A model generated the notes under the pieces. It did not search any database. It had not been told where the DNA came from and saw only the letters and a program-made list of their open reading frames with translations. The position numbers and the translations under genes are program-made. From Clostridium sp. (GTDB lineage: Bacteria > Bacteroidota > Bacteroidia > Bacteroidales > Bacteroidaceae), in contig JAMPGY010000007.1 of assembly GCA_023663705.1 (NCBI GenBank), forward strand, positions 1 through 64,000: DNA of 64,000 bases. Direction: 5' to 3'. The stretch's first letter is position 1. Every line of letters starts with the position of its first letter. Below, piece after piece: positions 46,205 to 55,420 of the stretch.

Positions 46205-47764
46205 ATGAACAACAAGTATCTATCCTTGACCTGCATCAGTGCCTCCCTTATGAGCACAGTATCCGCCCAAACATCCCCATTGAACGGCGACATACACAAA
46301 TCTTCGCACCGCCCCAACGTCATCCTGCTGGTAGCTGATGATCTGGGATACGGAGATCTGGAATGCTATGGAGCAAAAAATATCAGAACACCTCATGTGA
46401 ACAAACTGGCCCGACAGGGTATACGCTTCACCAATTGTCACGCCACCGCCGCCACTTCCACTCCCTCGCGCTACGGACTGCTGACCGGAGAATACGCTTG
46501 GCGCCGACCGGACACGGACGTTGCCGCCGGCAATGCGGCCTCCATCATCCACCCGGACCAATACACCATAGCCGACCTGTTCCATGATGCCGGATACTAC
46601 ACCGGCGCTATAGGTAAGTGGCATCTGGGACTGGGAGAGAAAACCGGAGAACAAGACTGGAACGGCAAACTGACCCACACTCCACGCGACCTGGGCTTCG
46701 ACTATCACTACATACAAGCCGCCACAGCCGACCGCGTGCCTTGTGTCTATCTGGAACAAGACACCGTGGCCAATTATGACCCCACAGCACCGATATCAGT
46801 GAGCTATCGCACCAATTTTGAAGGTGAACCTACCGGAGCCTCAAACCCCGGAATGCTGAAACTCATGTACAGTCACGGACATAATCATTCGATAGTGGAC
46901 AGTATCTCGCGTATCGGATTTATGAAAGGAGGAGGCACCGCCCTGTGGAAGGACGAGAACATCGCCGATTCAATCGTGGAGCATTCCATACGGTTTATCA
47001 ACGACCATAAAGACGAACCGTTCTTCCTTTACTTGGCCACCAACGATGTACACGTGCCACGGTGGCCGCATCAACGCTTCAGGGGCAAGAATGCCATGGG
47101 GCTGCGCGGAGATGCCATTGCACAGTTTGACTGGACTGTGGGGCAGGTGATGAATGCCCTCCGGAAAGCCGGTATAGAGGACAACACGCTTGTTATCCTG
47201 ACGAGTGACAACGGCCCGGTGCTTGACGACGGATATGCCGACCAAGCCGAAGAACTCGTGAACGGGCATAGTCCCACCGGCGGACTGAGGGGATTCAAAT
47301 ATTCAGGATATGAGGGCGGAACCATGGTGCCCTTCATCGTGCGCTGGCCCAAAGGAATAAAAGCATCCAAGGTGCCTAACGGAACGTTACTCAGCCATAT
47401 AGACTTATTTGCCTCGCTCGGCACACTTCTTTCCACCCAGTGGCCGGAAGAGGCCGCACCGGACAGCCGCAACCAACTGAATCAGATGCTGGGCACTTCC
47501 CATGAGCACAGACCGTGGGTTTCGGAATTATCATCCACCCGCGTGATTTGCGTACGCAACAACGAATGGAAGTATATCCCGGCCAACAACAAGATGACAA
47601 AAATCAACTGGGGGCCTGACATCGAGACCGGTAACCTACCGGTCGACCAACTTTACAACATGCTGACCGACCCGGCCGAAACCACCAATCTGGCAACCGA
47701 TCGCCCCGATGTGGTGGAACGGATGAAAGAACTGCATAGACAGGCCACTGCCATACGCAAATAA
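46205..47764 (+). CDS. serine-type arylsulfatase
   Basis: A 519-residue exported sulfatase. A signal peptide (about 1-21) precedes the alkaline-phosphatase fold. The metal site DDLGYGDLECYG (about 45-56) and the activation motif S85-T-P-S-R89-Y-G-L-L-T-G are intact. The residue converted to formylglycine is serine, so an anSME-type radical SAM maturase is needed; none is in the window. It probably removes sulfate from host or dietary glycans in the periplasm. It follows the nucleoside kinase by 20 nt and precedes a Fur-family gene. No SusCD pair or polysaccharide locus is near. Confidence 0.92.
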   Translation: MNNKYLSLTCISASLMSTVSAQTSPLNGDIHKSSHRPNVILLVADDLGYGDLECYGAKNIRTPHVNKLARQGIRFTNCHATAATSTPSRYGLLTGEYAWRRPDTDVAAGNAASIIHPDQYTIADLFHDAGYYTGAIGKWHLGLGEKTGEQDWNGKLTHTPRDLGFDYHYIQAATADRVPCVYLEQDTVANYDPTAPISVSYRTNFEGEPTGASNPGMLKLMYSHGHNHSIVDSISRIGFMKGGGTALWKDENIADSIVEHSIRFINDHKDEPFFLYLATNDVHVPRWPHQRFRGKNAMGLRGDAIAQFDWTVGQVMNALRKAGIEDNTLVILTSDNGPVLDDGYADQAEELVNGHSPTGGLRGFKYSGYEGGTMVPFIVRWPKGIKASKVPNGTLLSHIDLFASLGTLLSTQWPEEAAPDSRNQLNQMLGTSHEHRPWVSELSSTRVICVRNNEWKYIPANNKMTKINWGPDIETGNLPVDQLYNMLTDPAETTNLATDRPDVVERMKELHRQATAIRK

Positions 47765-47834
47765 TGGTTTGCAACCGGATTGCAGAAGAAAAACATTTCC
47801 TTTGTCACATAAATATCAACGACTTATTGAAGAA

Positions 47835-48260
47835 ATGAAAGAGGAAGACAGAATCACACAACGCCTGGAGCAACGGGACGTAAAGCCCACGGCATTGCGT
47901 CTGCTCATATACCGTACCCTGGAACAATCCAATCAAGCTCTTTCACTTATTGAACTGGAAGAACGGTTGGAGACGGTGGACCGCTCCACCATATTCCGGA
48001 CCCTGACCGTCTTTCTGTCCCATCATCTGGTACATGGTATCGAAGACGGCAGCGGATCTGTACGTTATGAGATATGCCAAGGCGACTGCGCCTGTACTGT
48101 AGAAGACATGCACGCACACTTCTATTGCGAGCAATGTCACCGTACGTTCTGTTTCCGGCAAACCGGCATACCGGCCATCAGTCTGCCGGACGGTTTCGTG
48201 ATGCAAGGCGTCAATTACGTGGTGAAAGGCCTTTGCCCGGACTGTGCCCGCAAGCAATAG
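47835..48260 (+). CDS. Fur family transcriptional regulator (Zur/Fur-like)
   Basis: A 141-residue metalloregulator. The N-terminal winged helix (about 1-80) includes DRSTIFRTLTVFL. The metal/dimer domain has HAHFYCEQCHRTFC (about 98-111) and C-terminal CPDC, giving two CxxC structural-zinc pairs. Which metal it senses cannot be told from the sequence. I chose the ATG at 47835; an earlier in-frame ATG at 47769 lies 4 nt after the sulfatase stop and gives an unlikely basic N-terminus. It converges on capA. Confidence 0.88.
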   Translation: MKEEDRITQRLEQRDVKPTALRLLIYRTLEQSNQALSLIELEERLETVDRSTIFRTLTVFLSHHLVHGIEDGSGSVRYEICQGDCACTVEDMHAHFYCEQCHRTFCFRQTGIPAISLPDGFVMQGVNYVVKGLCPDCARKQ

Positions 48261-48262
48261 GC

Positions 48263-49354
48263 CTATCTTCTGCGTATGCATCCATCGGAAGATATAACAA
48301 GAGGTGTTGCGGGAAAGTCGGTTTTTGTAAGGTCACGCATCTCATGCGCGGCTCTGTGATGGATATCTACCCGAGGGCCTTTTCCCCTCACTTGAATAAA
48401 GGAATGGATTCTGCCCTCCACAAAACACCCCATACTGTCGGTAGTGACAGTCAGCACCGGAGCATAACCCGATTTCCCGACCAGATTCACCCGATACGGC
48501 GTACAGAAATTGCCCAAGCTATAAGCTATCAATCTATTGGAATACAATTCTACGGCTCGCACCACGTGCGGGCCGTGCCCGTATACAATATCAGCTCCTG
48601 CATCCACACAAGCATGCGCAAACGCTACTACGTCACCACGCTTCTCCCCGAAGCACTCTTCCATCCCATGGGGAACGTGACTAAACCTCACCCCCTCTCC
48701 TCCGCCATGAAACGATACCACCACCAATTGGCAACGACGCTTCAGTTCGGAAACCGTACGTCTCGCCTCATCCAGATTCATAATGCTCAATGTCCCCTTG
48801 CTGTGTCCGAATGCACAAAAGCCCACGCTCATTCCTTCACGCTCAATCACCGCACTCTCGCAGACACCGCGCAATCCGGCAAAACGGATGCCTGCCTTCC
48901 GCAATGTCTCCCGGGTGGAAACCAATCCCTCCTCCCCGAAATCGTTCACATGATTATTGGCCACACTGAGAAAGTCGTATCCGGCCTCCACCAAATTATT
49001 CACATAGTCGGGTGGAGTACGGAAAGCATAGCACAAAGCCGGATTCCGACATTCTTTCACCTGTCCTCCTTCAGCCAATAACGTACCCTCCAGATTTCCG
49101 GCTGTGAAGTCTGCCTCCCGCAGGACCGGAAGCGGAGCCTGAAACAATTCGCGTCCATCGGATGGAGGCAGATGACTTCCCGTCAACGAGTCGGGATAGG
49201 TTGTGCCCTGCATGATGTCTCCAGTGAAAGCAAACGTCCATGACTTCTTCTGTCCTAAGACAGAAGAAGCGATCCCCAGAAACACATAAACAAAACAGAG
49301 CCTCAACACGAGACTCTGTTTGTTAATCTGTAATAATACGTCGTGCACTGACAT
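48263..49354 (-). CDS. CapA family protein
   Basis: A 363-residue exported protein of the CapA/PgsA family, a calcineurin-like metallophosphatase fold named for poly-gamma-glutamate capsule synthesis; its role in Bacteroides is unclear. Metal-site motifs are FTGDIMQG (about 43-50), VANNHVNDFG (about 131-140) and YGHGPHVV (about 241). The hydrophobic signal sits at about 16-34 after a long leader. The ATG at 49354 overlaps the NlpC gene by 32 nt, and a GTG or TTG start 14-15 codons later would remove the overlap. It is co-transcribed with the NlpC/P60 gene. Confidence 0.85.
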   Translation of the reverse strand: MSVHDVLLQINKQSLVLRLCFVYVFLGIASSVLGQKKSWTFAFTGDIMQGTTYPDSLTGSHLPPSDGRELFQAPLPVLREADFTAGNLEGTLLAEGGQVKECRNPALCYAFRTPPDYVNNLVEAGYDFLSVANNHVNDFGEEGLVSTRETLRKAGIRFAGLRGVCESAVIEREGMSVGFCAFGHSKGTLSIMNLDEARRTVSELKRRCQLVVVSFHGGGEGVRFSHVPHGMEECFGEKRGDVVAFAHACVDAGADIVYGHGPHVVRAVELYSNRLIAYSLGNFCTPYRVNLVGKSGYAPVLTVTTDSMGCFVEGRIHSFIQVRGKGPRVDIHHRAAHEMRDLTKTDFPATPLVISSDGCIRRR

Positions 49355-49862
49355 ATCGCTTCACGTAATAAGTCATGTCCGGATAGGTGTCTACAATGAC
49401 TCCCCGCCGACTGGCATGAATGAAATTGAAACGCGTACCGGTGCTGTCCACATCGGTCACGATGCCCACATGATTGATACGAGTCTTCTTGCCCGGATTT
49501 GCAAAGAATACCAGATCTCCCTTCTGCAAATCCTTAATAGCCACCTTGTGTCCCTCGCGGAACTGGTCACGCGAGGAGCGACCAATCTTGATGCCCTCCT
49601 GACCATATACAAAACTGGTAAAACCGGAACAATCGAAAGCATGAGGCCCTTGACGACCTGTCTGATAACGAGTCCCCAAATATTTCATCGCAGTGAGGAC
49701 AATGCTGTCTCCCAACTGACAAAGAGGGGCTATCTGTATGGTATCTATCTCCTGATTTTCTGCTGTCACCGGCTGGGAGGCCGCCGTCTCCACACGGTCC
49801 GGATAATTGGCCGCGTTAACGGCTGTACAAAGCATCAGAAGCACTAATAATTTCTTATACAT
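49323..49862 (-). CDS. NlpC/P60 family (C40) peptidase
   Basis: A 179-residue exported cell-wall peptidase, probably cutting the D-gamma-Glu to diamino acid bond in peptidoglycan stems. A signal peptide (about 1-18) precedes the catalytic domain. The nucleophile is C78 in FDCSGFTSFVY, the histidine H131 in NHVGIVTD, and the third polar residue H144-region follows. I chose the ATG at 49862 because it gives a proper signal peptide and follows the minus-7 box. It overlaps the capA start. Confidence 0.9.
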   Translation of the reverse strand: MYKKLLVLLMLCTAVNAANYPDRVETAASQPVTAENQEIDTIQIAPLCQLGDSIVLTAMKYLGTRYQTGRQGPHAFDCSGFTSFVYGQEGIKIGRSSRDQFREGHKVAIKDLQKGDLVFFANPGKKTRINHVGIVTDVDSTGTRFNFIHASRRGVIVDTYPDMTYYVKRYVSARRIITD

Positions 49863-49910
49863 GAGCGTTTGATTGATTGCAGATTTACGGTATCGGTTTG
49901 AAAACCGCTG

Positions 49911-49918
49911 CAAAGGTA
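49911..49918 (-). promoter_or_regulatory. minus-7 box of the NlpC-capA operon
   Basis: Reads TACCTTTG on the minus strand. It overlaps the earlier in-frame ATG at 49913, which supports the downstream start at 49862. Confidence 0.55.
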
Positions 49919-49987
49919 CAAAAAAACAACGAACCGGCCAAACTTATCTCATTTGAGTATCTGCACATTACAAATTCCATCTGGTAT

Positions 49988-50022
49988 AATGCCGGTAACA
50001 GAATGATTTTGTTACCGGCATT
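49988..50022 (-). terminator. hairpin after the PAP2 gene
   Basis: AATGCCGGTAACA and TGTTACCGGCATT form a 13-bp perfect stem around a 9-nt loop, 9 nt after the PAP2 stop. The T tract is weak on the minus strand, so it may be a terminator or a 3-prime stabilising hairpin. Confidence 0.6.
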
Positions 50023-50031
50023 ACACAGGCA

Positions 50032-51006
50032 TCAGCGCCGGACAAACCATCGGTGATAGAGACTGCGCGATAGATAATAAACCGCCACAGAAGAGAGACA
50101 TCCGGCAATGGCATCAATGAGATAATGAGCTTGAATATAGACCGTGGCACAACAGAGTAACAGACAGAATGGCAACAAACAGAGAGCCAGCCGGCGGGAC
50201 GTGCGGAAAGCCAGTATCATAAGCACCATGGTCACACCTATGTGTGAACTGGGGAAAGCCGCCGTGGGACGTTCACCCATGTTTTGTGCACCGGCCACCA
50301 ACTTATAAAAGAACCCATCCGCATACCCCGGCGCAGGAAGCATCTCGGTGTGGTCGGCAAAATAAGTTCCCAAGGAAGGAAAGTTACCTGCTGCCACGTT
50401 GTCCATTCCGATAGCCTGAAAGTAAAACTGCGGGCCAGCCACCGGCACAAATATATAGATAAGATAATAAATGAAAAAAGAACACATTACGATGAAAGAC
50501 GCTTCTTCATAACGTGGATAGCGGCACAGAAAATAGAACAGCATCACCACCAGAATCATAGGATAATACGAAAAGTACCCCAAATTGAAAGCCTCGCTGA
50601 AAATGACTCCGGGCAATGCCTGACTGAACCACACGGACGGTTGACCACCGAACAATTCTTGCTCCCAGCTGGCAAACTTCCAGTCGAGATTGTCGAACAC
50701 CCTGTTGAACTCATAGGTCTCCGGATACCAATAATTGAGCAAACCCATCTGCACCGTAATACGGGCAAAACGCAACAAGCGGCAAGGCCAGGCACGATAA
50801 ACAGCCCACAGAGCACCGGTAGCCAAGAGGATCTGAAAACGGTCCAGCAACATCTGAACCGGATGGTCAAGGCGTGTCCACAATACCAACGTAAGCACTG
50901 CAGTGAAAAGAGCGTAACCGATACAGAGTTTCTCTATGGCCAGAAGCCCTCGACGTTGTTCACCGGCAGCCTCCTGCCCGAATATGTCAGCTAAGGATTG
51001 TATCAT
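50032..51006 (-). CDS. PAP2 / Aur1-like membrane phosphatase or phosphotransferase
   Basis: A 324-residue membrane protein with six or more segments. PAP2 motif 2 is seen as FPSSHIG (about 253-259) and motif 3 as QAHYLIDAIAG (about 290-300), and GERPTAAF resembles motif 1. The length and motif spacing resemble Aur1/IPC-synthase-like and lipid-phosphate phosphatases. The start at 51006 overlaps the epimerase stop by ATGA, so the two are translationally coupled. A role in sphingolipid or inositol-lipid headgroup chemistry is possible but is inference. Confidence 0.85.
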   Translation of the reverse strand: MIQSLADIFGQEAAGEQRRGLLAIEKLCIGYALFTAVLTLVLWTRLDHPVQMLLDRFQILLATGALWAVYRAWPCRLLRFARITVQMGLLNYWYPETYEFNRVFDNLDWKFASWEQELFGGQPSVWFSQALPGVIFSEAFNLGYFSYYPMILVVMLFYFLCRYPRYEEASFIVMCSFFIYYLIYIFVPVAGPQFYFQAIGMDNVAAGNFPSLGTYFADHTEMLPAPGYADGFFYKLVAGAQNMGERPTAAFPSSHIGVTMVLMILAFRTSRRLALCLLPFCLLLCCATVYIQAHYLIDAIAGCLSSVAVYYLSRSLYHRWFVRR

Positions 51007-52040
51007 AACCATCCCTCCTTGATATACCAGGATACAGTCTCGGCCACACCACGCTCCAAAGGATAATGCGGTTCATATCCCAATTCACGCCGGGCCGGTT
51101 CAATATCACACTGCCAGTTGCGCTGACTCAGGATGTGATATTTATCACCATTGAGCGTCCCCACGCGCCCCAACATCCGATTGATTACCTCACTGACCGC
51201 ACATACGGCACGCAGGAACCACAAAGGAGCCTTGATATGAAGCACGAATGGATGGCCCAGCTCCTGCTGCAACAAATCACTGAATCTGCGACTATTATAC
51301 ACCTGACCGTCGCTGATGAAATAGGCCTTTCCCACCCGGCCGCGCTCCAATGCGCTGTAGGCCGCCTGCACCAAATCGCGCACATACACAAAAGTGATTT
51401 CCTGCGGACGGAACCCCACGGCAAAATCGGTATGCTGCTTGATGCTTTGTGCCATCAGGAAATAATCCTTCTCACGCGGACCATACACACCCGTCGGACG
51501 AAGGATGACACAAGGAAATTCCTTCATGGACAACAACTGCTGCTCGGCCCGTAACTTGCTTTCTCCGTAAACCGTATTGGGCTGGGGCGTATCAGCATCC
51601 GTAATGGGGGCATAAATCCACGGATTGTCGTCCGTAGCCCGACGCACCGCCTGCTCACGGATAGCACCGAACACGCTGAGCGAACTGATAAAGACAAAGC
51701 GGACCGGCACCATGTCAAGCGCCACAAGCGCCTGGGCCAAATGCACGGTACCGTCAGTATTGGTACGGAAGAAGTCATCGCGATGCAGACACTTGGTGGC
51801 TCCGGCGGCATGAATAATGTAATCCCATCCACCGAATTCCTCCTTATATCCGGCCAACTGGCTGTGCAACACCTCGGGATGCTCCAAGTCCAGTTCGGCA
51901 AAACGTATGCGATCGTCCGTCAGATAACGCTTACTGCTGGAACGACGCATACCGGCCCACACCTGCCAACCTCTGTTCAAAGCCTCCTCAACCAGAAAAC
52001 TGCCAATAAAGCCGCTGGCTCCGGTCACTAATATTTTCAT
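51003..52040 (-). CDS. NAD-dependent epimerase/dehydratase
   Basis: A 345-residue extended SDR. The Rossmann motif TGASGFIGS lies at about 6-14, and the catalytic tyrosine and lysine in YGESKL at about 164-169. The C-terminal domain is of the sugar-epimerase type. Relatives act on nucleotide sugars, but some bacterial members (CerR) reduce keto-ceramide. Coupling to the Aur1-like PAP2 gene makes a lipid substrate worth considering. It starts 24 nt after the CDF gene. Confidence 0.87.
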   Translation of the reverse strand: MKILVTGASGFIGSFLVEEALNRGWQVWAGMRRSSSKRYLTDDRIRFAELDLEHPEVLHSQLAGYKEEFGGWDYIIHAAGATKCLHRDDFFRTNTDGTVHLAQALVALDMVPVRFVFISSLSVFGAIREQAVRRATDDNPWIYAPITDADTPQPNTVYGESKLRAEQQLLSMKEFPCVILRPTGVYGPREKDYFLMAQSIKQHTDFAVGFRPQEITFVYVRDLVQAAYSALERGRVGKAYFISDGQVYNSRRFSDLLQQELGHPFVLHIKAPLWFLRAVCAVSEVINRMLGRVGTLNGDKYHILSQRNWQCDIEPARRELGYEPHYPLERGVAETVSWYIKEGWL

Positions 52041-52064
52041 ACTGTCTTATACTGTTTTTTTCAA

Positions 52065-53012
52065 TTATACTGTGGCAGTCACCGACGGTTCGGCAACAGG
52101 CGCCACATATTTCCCATTTTCCTTCATCGGCTCCACATGGATACCCACATGGGTATGCACTCCATATCGTTGGCGAAGCGCGCGCTCGATGCGCGAGGCC
52201 CGGTCGTGCGCTTCAAAGAGTGTCTGCCGCCCGTCCATTCTCACATGCATCTCGATGGCATAATGATTGCCTATGCGGCGCGTCCGCAGATTGTGCATCC
52301 CGCACACACCTGGCTCAGCACAGACAAGAGCCTCTATCTCGTCCTCCACTTCGTCCGGCAACGAAGATTCGGTGAGTTCCGCCACACTGGAACGCAACAA
52401 TCCCACAGCCACCTTAATGACCAGCAGACTCACCACCACGGCCGCCAGCGGATCAAGCACACTCCAACCGGCGCCCAACCAAATGGCTCCTCCTATACCC
52501 AATGCCGTCCCCACAGAAGAAAGTGCATCACTGCGGTGATGCCAGGCATTGGCCACCACGGCTTGCGACTGCAACCGGCGACCGGCACGTTCGGTAAACC
52601 GATAAATGCCCTCTTTCAGCACCACCGACACCAAAGCAGCCCACAAGGCCACCATCTGCGGACGCGGAATCGACCGCCCATGAATCACCTCCCATACCGC
52701 TCGCAAACCATTCCAGCAGAGACCCGCACCGACCGCCAGCAACGCCACACCGATAATGGCCGTTGCCAATGTCTCAAACTTTCCGTGACCATAATCGTGA
52801 TGCTTGTCCTGCGGCTGACCGGCAATACGCACAAAGAGCAGCACCACCACATCCGTAGCCAGGTCGGACAACGAATGTACGGCATCGGCCACCATGGCGG
52901 CACTGTGCCCGAATACACCGGCCACCAGTTTGAACACCACCAAAAGCAGATTAACGGCACTGCCGGCCAACGTCACCCGATAGATGGATTGTGCGCGTTC
53001 CTGTTCCTGCAT
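52065..53012 (-). CDS. cation diffusion facilitator (zinc/metal exporter)
   Basis: A 315-residue inner-membrane antiporter exporting divalent metals such as zinc. Six membrane segments cover about 12-205. The metal-site motifs are DAVHSLSDLATD (about 42-53) and the TM5 HHRSD. HDYGHGKFET (about 72-81) is the family loop. The cytoplasmic C-terminal domain (about 210-300) has the usual ferredoxin-like fold. It has its own minus-7 box and is the first gene of a minus-strand trio. Confidence 0.92.
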   Translation of the reverse strand: MQEQERAQSIYRVTLAGSAVNLLLVVFKLVAGVFGHSAAMVADAVHSLSDLATDVVVLLFVRIAGQPQDKHHDYGHGKFETLATAIIGVALLAVGAGLCWNGLRAVWEVIHGRSIPRPQMVALWAALVSVVLKEGIYRFTERAGRRLQSQAVVANAWHHRSDALSSVGTALGIGGAIWLGAGWSVLDPLAAVVVSLLVIKVAVGLLRSSVAELTESSLPDEVEDEIEALVCAEPGVCGMHNLRTRRIGNHYAIEMHVRMDGRQTLFEAHDRASRIERALRQRYGVHTHVGIHVEPMKENGKYVAPVAEPSVTATV

Positions 53013-53037
53013 AAAGCTACTATATTGTTAAGGGTTG

Positions 53038-53045
53038 CAAATATA
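53038..53045 (-). promoter_or_regulatory. minus-7 box of the CDF gene
   Basis: Reads TATATTTG on the minus strand, 25 nt before the CDF start. Confidence 0.5.
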
Positions 53046-53147
53046 ATACATTTGACACAAAAAAAGAGCCTCATGAAGGTGGCCTTGCATCAAATATTTT
53101 GTTTATTTGCAATAAGAAGTGGTGATGCCACAAAAAAAAATACGATT

Positions 53148-55376
53148 ATGGGAAAGAAAGGAAAACAAGGCACCAAACGCCTTAAGAAAAAACAGATATC
53201 CGAACTGCTGATGGAGTTGTTTCGCAAGAACCCGTCGGATGCATTCGACACCAAGCGCATTTTCTATGAACTGAAACTCGACACGCACCCGGCCAAGATG
53301 ATTTGCCTGGACTTACTCGAAGACCTGATGCTGGACGACTACATCATCGAGAAGTCCAAAGCAAAATACCAACTCAACACCAAAGGGCACATGCTTGAAG
53401 GCACTTTCGTGCGCAAGGCCAACGGCAAGAACTCCTTCGTGCCGGACGGCGGCGGTGAACCGATCCTGGTGGCCGAACGAAACTCCGCCCACGCCATGAA
53501 CGGCGACCGGGTACGCGTGGCCATGCTGGCCCGCCGACGCAACCACGTGCGGGAAGCCGAGGTGACGGAAATCCTGAAACGCAGCGACAAACAGTTTGTA
53601 GGTACTCTGCGCGTAAGCAAGGATTTTGCCTTCCTGATGACCGAGGACCGCACGCTGGCCAACGACATCTTCATCCCCCGCAGTGCGCTGAAAGGTGGCA
53701 AGTCCGGCGACAAAGCCGTGGTAAAAATCACCGAGTGGCCCGAAAATGCCAAAAATCCCATCGGACACGTGGTGGATATTCTGGGCGTGAGCGGAGAGAA
53801 CAACACGGAGATGCACGCCATATTGGCTGAGTTCGGCCTGCCCTACTCCTACCCCAAAAGCGTGGAGGATGCAGCCGAACACATCGATGCCACCATCACC
53901 CCCGAAGAGATTGCCCGCCGCGAGGACATGAGGGAGGTTACCACCTTCACCATCGACCCCCGCGATGCCAAGGACTTTGACGATGCACTCTCCATCCGGC
54001 GCACCGACGACGGTCTGTGGGAGGTGGGCGTACACATCGCCGACGTGTCCCACTATGTCACCGAAGGCAGCCTCATCGACCGCGAGGCCGTGAAGCGCGC
54101 CACCAGCGTCTATTTGGTGGACCGCACCATCCCCATGCTGCCCGAACGTTTGTGCAACTTCATCTGTTCACTGCGTCCCGACGAGGAGAAACTGGCCTAC
54201 AGCGTTGTCTTCGTGATGGACGACAAGGCGGTGGTGCGCCGCTGGCATCTGGCCCACACGGTCATCCGCAGCAACCGCCGTTTCACCTACGAAGAAGTGC
54301 AGGCTCTGCTGGAACAGCGCGGAGAGGCATCACCCGAGGATTATAAGGCCCCCGGCGACCATGCCGCCACTCCCGCTCCGGACATGCCGGCTCACGCTCT
54401 GCCCGTGGAGCATTTCGCCGAAGAGCTCATCACGCTCAACCGGCTGGCCAAGCAACTGCGCCGTCGCCGGTTCGACAACGGGGCCATCGACTTCGACCGT
54501 TGCGAGGTGCGCTTTGAGATTGATGATAAAGGCAAACCATTAAGCGTATATTTCAAGGTGGGTAAAGACGCCAACAAACTCGTCGAGGAATTCATGCTGC
54601 TGGCCAACCGCACCGTTGCCGAAAGCATCGGACGCGTATCCAAGGGGAAAAAGCCCAAGACACTGCCCTACCGCATACACGACCTGCCCGACCAGGAGAA
54701 ACTGATGAAGCTGGGCGACTTCATCGTGAAGTTCGGCTATCGGCTCAAGACAGCCGGAAGCCCCGCCGAAGTAAGCCGGGGACTCAACAAATTGCTCCAC
54801 GACGTGCGGGGCAAGAAAGAGCAGAACCTCATCGAACTGGTCTCCCTGCGCGCCATGATGAAAGCACGCTACAGCACGCAGAACATCGGCCACTACGGAC
54901 TGGCCTTCGAATACTACACCCACTTCACCTCGCCCATTCGCCGATATCCCGACCTGATGGTGCACCGCCTGCTCACCCGCTATGCCGAAGGCGGACGCAG
55001 TGCCAGCCGCGACAAATACGAGGAACTATGCGAACACAGCAGCGAGATGGAACAGATTGCCGCCAATGCCGAACGCGCCAGCATCAAATACAAGCAGGTG
55101 GAGTTCATGAGCGAACGCCTGGGACAGACGTTCGACGGCACCATCAGCGGTGTCACCGAGTTCGGGCTCTACGTGGAAATCAACGAGAACAAGTGTGAAG
55201 GCATGATTCCCCTCCGCGACCTTGATGACGACTACTACGAGTTTGACGAACGCAACTACTGCCTGTGGGGACGCAAACGCCACCACCGCTACGCCCTCGG
55301 CGATGCCGTACGTGTGAAAGTGGCCCGCGCCAATCTGGAGAAGAAGCAACTCGACTTCGCTTTCGTGCGCGAATAG
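53148..55376 (+). CDS. rnr: ribonuclease R
   Basis: A 742-residue 3-prime to 5-prime exoribonuclease that degrades structured RNA. Basic N-terminal helix-turn-helix (about 1-75), two cold-shock domains (about 85-245), the RNB catalytic domain (about 265-620, with acidic site DPRDAKDFDDALSI) and a C-terminal S1 domain (about 650-735, GTISGVTEFGLYVEI). I chose the ATG at 53148. The open frame continues upstream across the opposite-strand CDF gene and is not coding there. Confidence 0.95.
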   Translation: MGKKGKQGTKRLKKKQISELLMELFRKNPSDAFDTKRIFYELKLDTHPAKMICLDLLEDLMLDDYIIEKSKAKYQLNTKGHMLEGTFVRKANGKNSFVPDGGGEPILVAERNSAHAMNGDRVRVAMLARRRNHVREAEVTEILKRSDKQFVGTLRVSKDFAFLMTEDRTLANDIFIPRSALKGGKSGDKAVVKITEWPENAKNPIGHVVDILGVSGENNTEMHAILAEFGLPYSYPKSVEDAAEHIDATITPEEIARREDMREVTTFTIDPRDAKDFDDALSIRRTDDGLWEVGVHIADVSHYVTEGSLIDREAVKRATSVYLVDRTIPMLPERLCNFICSLRPDEEKLAYSVVFVMDDKAVVRRWHLAHTVIRSNRRFTYEEVQALLEQRGEASPEDYKAPGDHAATPAPDMPAHALPVEHFAEELITLNRLAKQLRRRRFDNGAIDFDRCEVRFEIDDKGKPLSVYFKVGKDANKLVEEFMLLANRTVAESIGRVSKGKKPKTLPYRIHDLPDQEKLMKLGDFIVKFGYRLKTAGSPAEVSRGLNKLLHDVRGKKEQNLIELVSLRAMMKARYSTQNIGHYGLAFEYYTHFTSPIRRYPDLMVHRLLTRYAEGGRSASRDKYEELCEHSSEMEQIAANAERASIKYKQVEFMSERLGQTFDGTISGVTEFGLYVEINENKCEGMIPLRDLDDDYYEFDERNYCLWGRKRHHRYALGDAVRVKVARANLEKKQLDFAFVRE

Positions 55377-55388
55377 TATTTTTTTCAC

Positions 55389-55396
55389 TACTTTTG
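55389..55396 (+). promoter_or_regulatory. minus-7 box of rpoN
   Basis: TACTTTTG matches TAnnTTTG, 24 nt before the rpoN start and 12 nt after the rnr stop. Confidence 0.55.
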
Positions 55397-55420
55397 CAGT
55401 GCAGAAACAGGATAAGAGGT

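Noticed and set aside
52137..53147. N-terminal extension of ribonuclease R
   Set aside because: This open frame is antisense to the well-supported CDF transporter gene, and RNase R has a normal N-terminus at 53148.
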